Part shown: positions 45,101 to 57,100 of the stretch, piece by piece
How positions within the stretch are numbered: position 1 is the stretch's first letter
How the letters are laid out: every line of letters starts with the position of its first letter
DNA from: Corythucha ciliata
Lineage: Eukaryota > Arthropoda > Insecta > Hemiptera > Tingidae
DNA: 64,000 bases
Reading direction: 5' to 3'
Assembly (NCBI GenBank): GCA_038030265.1
Contig: CM075937.1
Span: forward strand, 45,984,198-46,048,197
Position numbers and translations under genes: made by a program
Notes under the pieces: model-generated
What the model was told of the DNA's origin: nothing
Databases searched by the model: none
Seen by the model: only the letters and a program-made list of their open reading frames with translations

Positions 45101-48100
45101 CGGCATAATCCCTCAAGGACCCGTGTCTATATTGAAACGAAAAGTTTCTGAGGAGTCAGGTAGGTTTTTGTTTGATTTTTAAATTTTTTTGATGTGACAA
45201 AGTTGCGTGTTTTTTTTTCAAGGCTCGAGGTGTACGAGTCCACTGAGGTTTTCCAAAGATACCGTGGAGAAAAAAGGGAAGGGCATTTTGAAGAAACACC
45301 GAAGCCTCGATGACCCACAAGTTCATAATGGTTCGTCCGGTTTAATTACTTGCCAGGTATTGTATTCGAATCTCGTTAATTGTTTGTTAAGAATATTAAT
45401 TAAATATTGTTGAAATTGAAGGATGAAGACCCTAAGCCAATTTTGAAAACCCAGCGACGTTGCTCTCTCGAAGAAATAGTCAAAAGGGCCCTCTCACCCG
45501 AACCACCACAGAGCATCCTAAAGAGAAAATCTTCCAGAGAAGAAGTTAATTTGACCCCAGCGACACCGTCGATACAAAACGACTCTCACCCTCACGGTAT
45601 ACTCAAGAAGAAAATTTCAACAGTCGAAGAGCCACCGGGCGAGGCTCACGACCCTCGACCAATATTGAAGAAGAAAAGCTCATCAGAAGATGAAGACCAC
45701 CCAGTTAGGCCTATTTTGAAGATAAATAGAAAGTCGACGGAGCAAGGCAAGGCAACCCCATCCTGACACTTCTTTAGTTCTATACTTCAACGGCGCTTTT
45801 TTTGGGGGGTTTCAGATGAGAACGAGCTGAAAAAAATCGACGAAATAAAACCAATTTTGAAGCATCCCCCGGATGGAACAGACGCTGAACCGGCGGCAAT
45901 TGTAATGAGATCGAAAAAACCCGCGGCAATTCACGAAAAACGTGTCGTGTCCTTGGATTTGAACATATTTAGAACGAGAAAGCCGTTGTTGAGCGAACGG
46001 GAGGGAAGCGAAGGCGGTGGCGACGAAGGGAGCCTGGCCGAACGATTGAACGGTCTGGAAAACCTAGCAATCAGCGACAGAACGAGGTCGGTCGAGCCAA
46101 AAATTGATTGATTGTAACCCGATCCTTTTCGCTATCAAATTTATAGTGCTTGCACTAGTTTCTGATATTTTGCCAATTTTTTTAAAAAGTTTACTGGCCT
46201 TCGTCGTTAGTCTCCCCTACCATTCTCTTGTACAAACACAAGTCTGTTGGAGCATTGGGGGGCTTTCTTTCTAGCTATTTCTGCCTGCTCACAGTCCAGT
46301 TTATTTCATCCCCGAAAGACGGTAAAGTGGCAAATTTTTTTAGCTGGAAGTACTCGTTTACCTGTGAATACCCATGGGTAGAAGTTCAATTTTGACTCTG
46401 CGTTAAGTGCTATTATAGAAAGAGGTATTTTCAGCTGCTGAAGGGCTTTCCAATATATTTTTTTATACTTTTAATACTTAAGTCGACCCAATTTTTGTTT
46501 AATAATCTTATCTTGTTGATAATCTTTTTGGATTGGGAAGGCTTTCCATGCATGTTCCTGTTGGACCCAGTTGAATTTCCACAATTGGCAAAAATATACG
46601 AAAATCAAACTGCCGCTCCCTCCAGAGAACAAAAACTTTTTTGCTTTTTTAGCGTTTCCTGTATTTGTATTTTCTGTTATCGCTAATTCAAAATCAGTTT
46701 CAACAAGCTCTTGACGCCCCGCCTCGGACACAATGAACTCACGCTTCAATTGCCTGACGAATTTTCTTAGCTCTATATTTTCGGTATCTGTGACAATTAG
46801 TTTTATGTTGTTCTGGCGAAATATTTTAAACGATTCGTTCTAACATATTACTCCCCCCTCCCTGCCCGTCATTTAGCGATGCATTTGTGTGTCTCGCAGA
46901 ATGGAAACGGAAGACGAAGAGTCCGCGCAACTGACGACAGCGGGAGGAACGCTTTCAACAACCCGGGAGGACAACGCGCGAACAACGAACAACCAGTCGG
47001 TGGACTCGGGGGGGAACAACAACGCCGAAGCGATGGTTAAATCGAAACGGAATTTAAGAGGTACGATTGTGAAGTTTTGGAAGTGTTACGTTTCAATGAA
47101 GAAAGTGTATCGTATTACACTCGAAGGGTGAGGGGGGTGTCATATCCAAGTGGATAAGGTGTAACTCACGTCCAAAAATAGCCATTTTAATGCGCCCTTT
47201 TGGGAGGTAAACGAAAATTGTATTATCATGATTCATCCCCGCATTTTTTTAAATTAGTTACAAGTTTAAAAAACAACCTTTTTCCAACAAACATTACGTC
47301 ATCTTCATTACTATAAACTCGGAATTTTCCTCGGATCTTTCTCCGCGTCTGTCGAGTTGAAAGGCTAAAACACGCCTTTGGTTTCTACTTAATTTTGTCA
47401 CTTTGCCAACCTCAGAAGTCTTAGGAACAGCAGTAGCAAGGGAACCGCTCGCTTATGCTCTTTATTTGTTTTCCTTCTCTCGGTTTTCAACTAAATCATT
47501 GACCCCCCTTCCCTCACGTATTCATAACAACTTCCATTTAGCTTCAAATAATGAATGTACGAGTTTTCCTAATAAGCTTAAAAAAATGGGCTCGATTCTT
47601 TGTTGTGCGTTTCTTATTTGTACAGTGAATTTGCGCGAGTTTTAATTTTGAATTATTTTTACAGGCCCGAGAAGTCGCGGTAAATTGGATCTTGGGGGAC
47701 GGTTTTGCACTCAACCAGTGACTCTGAGCGAAGTTGAGCAGGCTAAACGAAACAACGATTCGAGTAGGTGTCTATCTCTATCTTCAACTTTTTTTAATGA
47801 GCGGGGTCGGGGTGGGTGATGCCCTAGTCAATATTCCAAGATGGAACCTGCCATTTTTGGGGGCGTCTGCACGAAATTTCCGGTGATGGTACGTTTCTTC
47901 TTCTTTTAAACGAAACTCTTCAAATAGGTGATGATGAACCGTCTAAATTGACGCTGGCCCAGAGGGTTCAACTCTTCAGCATGAAAGCTACTGAGAATGC
48001 GTCTGTTTCTCCTTCACCACACGTTAAACGACCTGTGGCGTTAGCAGCTTCGGCTGATATAGGTCAAAATTTTTCCCGGATTTTCTTCTTTTTTTGCCGG

Positions 48101-51100
48101 TTTTTGGTGCTTTATCTGGCTTTTCTAAAGTTTCTAAATGAGCGCTGCTGTTTCCTTGCACGTCTGACCTAACCTAATTCACATAACCTAAAAAATTAGT
48201 GGAAACTTCGAAACTTATAATTTTGATGGTACATCGCAGGCGAAGGAGCTGCGAGAAGACTCTTACAAGACGGACTACCACCGTCAGCGAAAGATGTCTT
48301 CCCCCCGCACTCGGTTGACAAAGACGGTGGCGAACACCGTCGAGCCGCCGCTCGGGACCTCTCGTCATCGAATAGCTGCAGCTCCGTTTCGGATGATGAC
48401 GAAATCGGTAGAGTTAGCATTATGAATAGAGAAAACGTCAAACAACATCTTTTACGACGAAGTCATCACGTGGAGAGGCGGCCCCATGGTCTTGGATTGA
48501 TAACAACGTCGACGACGACTACACGCGGGGAAAGCCTGGAAGTTCGTACGAATAATTCGTAAGTAAGCCGAACTCACTTCACAGTAAACATACTTCGACG
48601 GCAGAAGGGAGGGGGTTTAGCATCCTATAAAACATGTCTCCCTAAACCTTGATATTGAGGTGGAATAACTGGCAATACAAATAGCACTATTTCACGTCAG
48701 AAACTCACAATGCAGGTAGCAGCATTCAACTTTACGCCACATTTGTCAAAGGAAATAGTCAATTTAGCCTGAAAGCAGAAGTTTTTATATGTTTTGAACC
48801 CAGAAGCTGTCTATTGGCTGATACTGGACGCGTCTGTCTTGGAAACAGCTACATGGACTGGGAACCCCTCTTTCCCAACCACCGAAAACAGTGTTCTCAA
48901 CGAAAGTTGCCTATTATAGCCTAGTCCATCTTTCCTGCCGGTTGTAAAAGCACCCTTCACCTTATATTATGTACAACCCCATTTCTCCCCGAAGGGTCAT
49001 TATCAACTCATCAACAGTGAACTCCAGCTCTTTCAAGCATCTGGCCCCTTCTCTATCCACCTCGTTGCAGTCATTCCCTCTCTCGCACGCCTGCCAACAA
49101 CTTCGAACAGAGTGCCTGCCAGTTTATCAGACAATTTCTGACTTCCATCGATGTACCTTCGAGGCCCATTTCATGCCAGGAGGGCTCATTCGTGGCACTG
49201 CGCGGGGAGTCACATTTATAAAGTCCGCATTGTACGATTCTTTATAAAGCGGCTGGCGGGCGGCGTCAACCACAAACTGGTCCCGGCCAAAACGCATCGA
49301 AGAGGGCGAAAATAACTGATTTTAGCCGGCCAACGCTGTCCGCCTTCGTCAAGGCTCTTCCTTACTTCAGGGCAATCCATTACGTAGGCGCCGTGTGTGG
49401 GAAAATTCGCGCAGCCCCTGAAAATTGGCCCGAGAGAATTTGAATTCATCGGAATCGTGATGAACTAACTTTCAATGACTTTTCTGATCGAAAATCCGTT
49501 CAGATTTCCTGTGTGTCAGTCCGTCGGACCATGGTCAATTGCGGAATGCTGACGGGTACGTCCAAAACGCACCTTAGGAGGACTGTGAGTAGGGTGACCA
49601 GACGTCCTACTTTTTAGAGCCTCCGGGCTCATTTGTCATGTGTCCGGGGAGAGGTCAAAAGTGTCCTCTTTTTTGGTCCTACTTTTCCTACTCAACTTTT
49701 AACGTCTGGTGGGTCTGTAACTTCGAAAATTCTTTCATGTTCATATTTGAAGAAAGCTGTGGGGCTTAGCCGAAACTTCCCCTGTCCACTTTTCGCAATC
49801 ACGGTTCTTATCCGTCAAGTTCTCAGGAAGATCTTCCATAACCAAATGTTTCAAATTTGGCATCAATGTCACGGATTTCGTTATTTGCTACCCCAATTTC
49901 GTGGATTTTCAAGCTTTTAAAAACTGAATTTCGTGGGGTTCGCCTTGAAAAACCAATTTTCGTAAGTTTTGCTCTTTCATAAACCATTATTAACGGAATT
50001 TCGCTCATTCAGAGCGCAATTTAGTGGGCTTGGCTCGCTTAGAACCCAAATTCAAGGAAAAATTTACCTGATCAAAACCCGAATTTCGTGGTTTCGGCTA
50101 TTTAGAAGATCAGTTTTTCAGGTTCGGTTAATTTAGGACTAATTTGGATGATAACGAACATCGGAACAACAAATTTTGTTATATGGTCTTTTCGTCCTCC
50201 AATTTCGGTCTTGCAAGAATTTTAAAGTGGGAACCATAAAAATCCAATTTAACTGATTTTTGTTACTTCCTATCTCAGTTTTACGGATTTTCGCGCTTTC
50301 TAAATTCAAATTTAGTGGGGTTTTGCTTTTACTAAAATCAGTTTCACTGGTGATTCCTGTATGCAAACCCCAAATTTTGTCATTTTGGTCCTTAAAAATC
50401 TAAAGTTTTGCGGATTATCGGTTTTTCAAAACCAAATTTTGCGGATTTTGCTCTTTCAAACCGAGTAAACACCAATTTTAACATTGAACTCAGTTAGGCG
50501 TCCTAATACTGTTGTGTCCTACATTGCGTCCTACTTTTTCGTCCCAGGCGTCCTCGGAAACTACCTTTACATCTGATCACCCTAACTGTGAGCATTTCGC
50601 TGTCACATGGTGGTGCCCACACTCGCAACGAAAACAATGAAAGGGTCTTCCGTTACGTCATAGACGTCCTAGTGCAGTCTAGGAAATATTCCTGTATTTT
50701 CAATTTAGTTTTCATTGATACCCCTGTCACCATCGTGTTACCTTGAATGGGGCTATCTCCGTGCCTCGCTCATCCGCTTTCTGTCATGAACGGAATTTTC
50801 TCTTCCTAAGCCCTACGAAGGGGACACAGTTTCATCTATAGGGAGGGTAATAATTTCTCAAAAAAAGAAAAAAAAAAAAAAAGAAAAGGAAAGCGAGCTC
50901 GATAGTTTAAACAAAAGAAAAACGTGGCCGGCAAGCAACGAGGGCTCGTTCTAATTGACTTTTATACACAAAGCCGTAGCCGCGGCTGCGGAAGTCGGAA
51001 AAATGAGACCCCTCTACCCACCCCGTCGACAATATCACCACCACCACATTAGAATCGCTTTCGTTCGACAATTTTTTTTTTCAACAGTTTATTCATTTTT

Positions 51101-54100
51101 TTCGATCGTTAATGGTGTTGTGTAGGTGGGGGGGGGGGGTAATTTTAAAACGGAGTTTATTGAACCTGTAACCCATTCATAGCTCGCTTTGAGCCTGGAA
51201 AAGTGTTAAAGCTGGAAGAAGGGAGGCCTTAAAGATTTTTAAGGAGAGAGCACTTAAAAACAAGCTTCCAGATAAAGTCATAAAAAAAGAAATGACTAGG
51301 AGAATGAGGTTAATTTTGAGAAATTTCTGGACGACTCTATAAAAAAATAAAATAAAAGGTTTTTAAAATGAGTCATCGTGTAAAAAAAAGTGAAGTAGAA
51401 CGAGAAAATCGAGCCCTATGATCGATTTTTTTCACAGTTTTTCCTAGCCATTTTTCATCTTCTTTGGCATCAGTTCAATCTTGAGAAAATTTTGGGTAAA
51501 GTTGAAAGGAAGAGGTAGGGAGAAGGAGGCGGCTTTCGAGGGGCTTCTTCTTCGTCTTCTTCTTTCTACACACCGTGACTTTCCAGACTCCCGAGACTAT
51601 GAGAGCCCCTCTCCATTCCACTTTTTTTTCAACTTTTTAATGCTACAATACCGAGCTATTGTGGCATTACGGTTCGGTTGGTTTGTTGTGTTGTGTTTTT
51701 CTGCGTCGCAACAGGTCGTGCTTGGGGGAAAGGATGATGAAGTGTTTGGTTTTTAAATGTGTTCGGTCAGGTCGTTGGCTTTAATGTCTTTCGGAGGAGG
51801 CGGGATTTTCATATTTATTTGACAGAAAAAACGTGAGTTTTCCTTCTTCTTCATTAAATGGTATGGTTACCGACTCAAATATCATTTTAGAATCGCAGGG
51901 TCGAAACCCTTTAATAACGAGACGCAAATGAGCCAAGTTGAAATAATATTACTTAACCGACAAATCCTTTATCAACACGGTGTTTTTACCTCGAGTCAGA
52001 AATGATGCTTGTACTCTTGTAGCACTAGTGACCCTATTTAATTATTTAAACAGTATGGATGAGACCCGAGCTCGAATGGCCCGAATAAATTGACCCCGAA
52101 CTCTCCTATTCTCTTTTTTTCAACAGGTTCTCACTCCCTCACAGAAATGGGTTAACGAAAATTAGGAATACGTAGAAAGAATAAAAATGAGAAAACTAGA
52201 CTTTTACTTTTTTTCTGAGATGACCGAAATTCGTGCAGTTCAATTTGTAATAATGTACTTGAAAGGAAACCCCGATACAAAAGGAATGTTATTACTTCAT
52301 AAGACCTTGGCATAGCTTGCAGAAGAGATTGAAAAAAAATGGAAAAAGAAGCTTTTATAGGTATGGTGGGCGGGGAGGGGGGTGAAAACCATTTTAACTG
52401 TTCTCTCAGTGGAAGAGAAGTAAAAAAGATGAAAGTTGTAAATGGTGAACTCAGCGGACAAAGTTCATGAGGACATGCGTGGACTTACGAATAAGGACGT
52501 TTCACACGGGGGCGAAAGATGAAATGGCGGAGGGGGGGAGTTCTATTTTATTTGACTATCGTTTCGAAAAATCGAAAAGAAAGTATCATTTTTCACTTCC
52601 CGTCAACAAATTTTGTCTACGTGAGAACCCTGGTGCTCATGAAAACCAGTGGAGCGCGGATAATGACCTTTTGAAATCATTTTCTCCTGTTCGAGTAGAA
52701 GAATTTTTAGGAACATATTTGGAAATTTTTCAAAAAATCGGCAAGTCTTATGTAATTCTCCTGGATTACGAGAAATTCAAGACCCAATTAGAGATTCTTG
52801 TCAATATGAGCTCCGGTTCCCCCTCCGGTGGGGGAGAGGTAAGAAAGGCATCCTTGATAACGTTCTTTCACATACTAAGGAGGGTGGTCACACTTGAGCG
52901 GTTTCAGTGGGGGGGGGGGGGTGTTATTTATTGCTTCCATTTCTTGTTGACCAGAAAACGATTGGCTTGTGATTTTACGTCTGGAAGCATCTGTTTCTCA
53001 ATAGAAAAGCAATTTTGTTTTGTCGTTCATCATCCTTATCCTTTTTCATACTCAAGAGACATAGTGCCCCCCCCCCCACGACTAATCCCACCCAACAGGA
53101 GCGTTACTCTGGAAGAAGCGGACCGCACTGTAGAACGAATCAGATCCACTTCGGTTCTCTCTTGGAATTGTGTATGTATATCAATATTTTTTTTCCAACG
53201 TCGCCTACTAAGAAGAAGGAGGACGATAACGCAATAAAAACGAGCGTGACAGCATGATAGGAGATATTGAGTTTATGGGGAGAGGTAAAAAAGTTCCAAG
53301 AGAGTTCAAAAATTAAACCAGGATGAAGAAGAGGGGGGAATCTGTTAATCATCCCGGATAGGGTTTGAAGTAAAGTTAAAAAAAAAAAAAATCAACGAAA
53401 TGGAACGGTTTCCAGACTTTCAATCGCAACAATTTCCCAATAAAGCCTGTGAGTAGCCACTTCCCCCTGTCTAGTTGAGAAACGTCCGTTAATTTAATAA
53501 ATGAGGCTATGCAGAAACCAACGACGAGGCTGAAAATCTACTGGGTTTTCCGTTTTGTTTTGCCTCAAAACCTTTTTTTCGAAATAGTCGACGGTAAAAA
53601 AAAGGAGGTGAAATGGTTGAAAATTTGTTAAATTTTAGTATGGCCCAGCGACTCTAATAACTTACGTAACGGCGGTTGTAAATTGGTGCTTGGTGAGGAA
53701 AGGGGGAGGAACCATATTTCCCCCTATTGCAGAGCGGAAAAAACTGTACAAAAATGTCCCAAAAACGAACATTCGCCGCTATTTTAAACTCTCACTCGCC
53801 CCAGAGACAATGCAATGCACTTATGTTCATTGAACCACCGACTGAGCCAAGATGCTGAAAATTTGGTTTTGCTTCCAAAGTACTCACGAGGACCAGGAAC
53901 TGTTAAATCAAGTCTGAAAATGGCTATTCAGCCACAAACCATTCAGTAGATTGGTCTAAAAACTAATAATATACAGGGTGCGGCGGATAATGTGGACCAC
54001 CCATTTTTCTCCGCTATTATTGATGATATTGGAATGGTGCTCGGAGTTATGTCCCCTTGATCTTAGGTGAGGATTTCATATTTCATAAAGTTAGGTCAAA

Positions 54101-57100
54101 TTTGGGCCCTACCGGGGCTCAATAAAAATTTTTGGGCTACAGATATGAAATCCTCACCTAAGATCAAGGGGACATAACTCCGAGCACCATTCCAATATCA
54201 TCAATAATAGCGGAGAAAAATGGGTGGTCCACATTATCTGCCGCACCCCGTAGACCCGAGGACTGGGTAGCCTCCCAAAACTTGAGTACCTACTCGGGAG
54301 AAACTAGAATTTTTCTATAGAAATGGGCACCTTCCTAACACGGAAGACCAGCACCTATCCCGTAAAATCAAGCCCCCATAGTACGGTCCATATCAAGCGG
54401 CCTCATCTATGAAAAGGAAGTGACTTTAAGACCAAATCAGGCTTTGACCAGTAAACAACTCTGACCACTACAAAAAGCTTTACACACACATAATTCCAAC
54501 CGCAAAGGTCATGAAACACAAATGCTCCATTTTCAACAATTAAGTTTCTTTTTATTCTAATTGTTTTCGTAGGATAACGGCCAAAAAATCGTACCAAACT
54601 AGTCAAATCATGGCGGAAGTGACAGCACTCAGGCGCTGTGCGACTCAACCCATGCCGAGGGATGAGGTGGATGATATGCCAAAAACTACCATCGCCGAAA
54701 GGTAAGGAGATTTTTATTGCAAGTTCGCGCTGTTGCATTGTAGTTGGCGGGGAGGGGAGAGGTTTCTTATGAACTTGACTGGATTTGCACATAGGAGCAG
54801 AATTGCAAACAACACAACCCCAACGAAATTAGATTCATTTCGCATGTTCTTCCAACTTTATCGACCTAGTTGTTTCATTTCCACTCTTAATTTATTTTAC
54901 GTAATAATGAATTTTTCAGACTGGCCGCACTGAGGAAAAATGGTGACAATAACTGGATGAAACGAATTGCCAAACCGAGCGCCGAAGAAGAAATAATACA
55001 GCCTGGGTCACCGGTAAGATGATTTTACGTGTGACTTTTTAGTGGAATTATTCGAAGGTGTTATTTTTCGAAGACTGGTACATCTTGCCAGGTTGATTCT
55101 ACCAGTGATTTCCTCAAAGCAAATACCATAATGTGGCCATAGGGGGGGGGGGTAATTCATCCCCCCAGAAAATGACTTGTGGAAAGGGCTGGAATCCAAC
55201 AAAAACTCGCAACTATGCCGGAAAATGGCGGGTTTCCCTTTCTGTCCGAAAACTTGACAATTCAGCGCCAGAAAATCGTATTTTTGGAACTGAACTTGGG
55301 TCTCTCGATTTCGTGATGAGCCCCCTCATTTTGCCCGTTCATACGCGCCCCCTCTCATTGCTTTCATTACCCTTGAGACCTGGGATGCAGGTAAAGGGTT
55401 TTCATGGTTGTTTCGAATCGGGACTTTGAACATGCCCCTTTTTTTAAGGCTACAAAATTTATGGTTAAATTTGCTGGATAGCCATTTCCATCACGGAATG
55501 AGCTTATTCGAGTCTCTCACAAGATAAGATATAACTCCCTCTGCAAATGATTGCGTCAAGTGCGTTAGTGAAATTGGGGAACCCAACAACAAGCGGTCGT
55601 TGTGATGGCGGTGGGGGTGCAATCCACGCTGTAAGACATGAAGCGATATAAAAACTGTACACATTCGCCCGTCTCCCCTTCCACGTCCTGACTCACTCTC
55701 TCACACGCGTCATCCTAACTTAGCCGTTATCTAAAATTAGTTTTAAAGAAAATGAAAAAAAAAAAAAAAAAAATGAAGATGAGAAGAACCCAATTTAGTG
55801 TTGAGCGAGGAGTGCAGGTCAAGAGTGGCGCGCTAAAAGAGGCAGAGCAAAAATAAATTTACCTACACGAGGGTGCCTCAAGTTTTCTTAACGTTCAGTT
55901 CTTTGCTAAGTGAAAACTTGTAAATGATTTAAAAATGGATAATGTTCCCTACAAACTGATTTTGAGTGTCTGCGTCGTGATATTTGTTTTCACTGCTCCC
56001 TCGTGGATTACACTGATCCTTATTGTTATTCTTTTGGCACAGGTACAAAAAGAGGCTGCGATAACAATTTAGCGGTTAAGAAATACATTTTGGGGAATCG
56101 AGAGTGGGATGGGGTCTTTAAAGGATTTTTTTGTTATGAGTCATGACCAATAAATTTATGTTTTGACTGTTGCGTTTACTTGCTCAAGAAAGAAAATATT
56201 TTCAGGGAAGTGGGCGTCGAGTTACGGAACGACTGGGACAGCTTGAAACTGCGTCGCAAGAATGGAAATCTCGTGTTGGACAGCGGGACGCCGCCAAGTT
56301 TACAGTCGCGGGAAAAATGACGTCAGAAATGTCATCCCTTCCCCCCGCTCCGACGTTGGGCAGTGGAAACCGAAAACCGGCGCCCTTCGTTTTCACACCG
56401 AAAGGCACCGCTTCAGCGTCAGTCCCCTCTGTCCCCGACACTTTGGCCGCTCTCATGAAAAGAAGCATATCAATCAGCGAGGGTGAAAAAGTTGAAACTG
56501 AAGTCGCCCGTATTGACGTTCCAAGGCCCTTCGACGAAGGTTTTTCCAGTTTCTTTTCAGCCGCCGACGTCGCCAATCTAAAGGCGGACTTCGACATCGA
56601 CTTGCAGTCGTTTTCCTTTGCGTCATCCCAAATGTTGGTTCAACGGAAAAACGTTCGAGTCCAAAAAAAACACCACAAATCCGTCAATCCCCTCAAAGCC
56701 CTAGCGAATCGAGCCGACCTCAAAAACGAGTACGAAGAGGTTAAATCCGGCGTCGCGGATCGAGAAATACGTAGAATCAACATCGAAAAACTAACGAGAA
56801 ACTCCGGCCTAGCCGTGGAAGCCCTGGCAGGTTTGGCCAGTAAAGAGGACATCACAGCCGTGTCCCTCCGCAAGGCCGCTGAAAGATCGCCGGCCACTAT
56901 GCAATGGTCACATCCGATATTGCTCAGAGTCAAAGGGAGGCGGCATCCTTTAACATCCGTGGTTAAACCACACTATTCCACAGTCAACGAAGGAGATTCT
57001 TTCATTCTTGTCACTCAGAATGAGGTAGGGATGATGGTGATGGGGGGGGGGGTCACATTAATCAGATTTCTGACAGCGTTTTTTTTTTTTTTTTGGTCCA

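Larger units (their letters stand above)
48559..54572 (+). other. Supervillin intron 14 (6.0 kb)
   Basis: It is bounded by donor GTAAGT and acceptor TTGTTTTCGTAG, phase 2. It contains the complete hAT-like element (49590-50584), an orphan open frame (52467-52838), a TA-flanked MITE (53972-54252) and several homopolymers. The segment 48960-49460 has 77-92-codon open frames on both strands without family resemblance. Between 50593 and 52440 I see no gene. Confidence 0.65.

Noticed and set aside
46087..46111. Stop codon after SVEPKID as the true end of a short supervillin
   Set aside because: A donor GTCGGT after ACGAG (46086) joins in phase 2 to the exon at 46900, and the family sequence continues. 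Read-through remains possible but is not needed.
48969..49449. Plus- and minus-strand open frames of 77-92 codons in supervillin intron 14
   Set aside because: Neither strand shows a recognisable domain or a fitting splice chain, and each covers only part of the segment.
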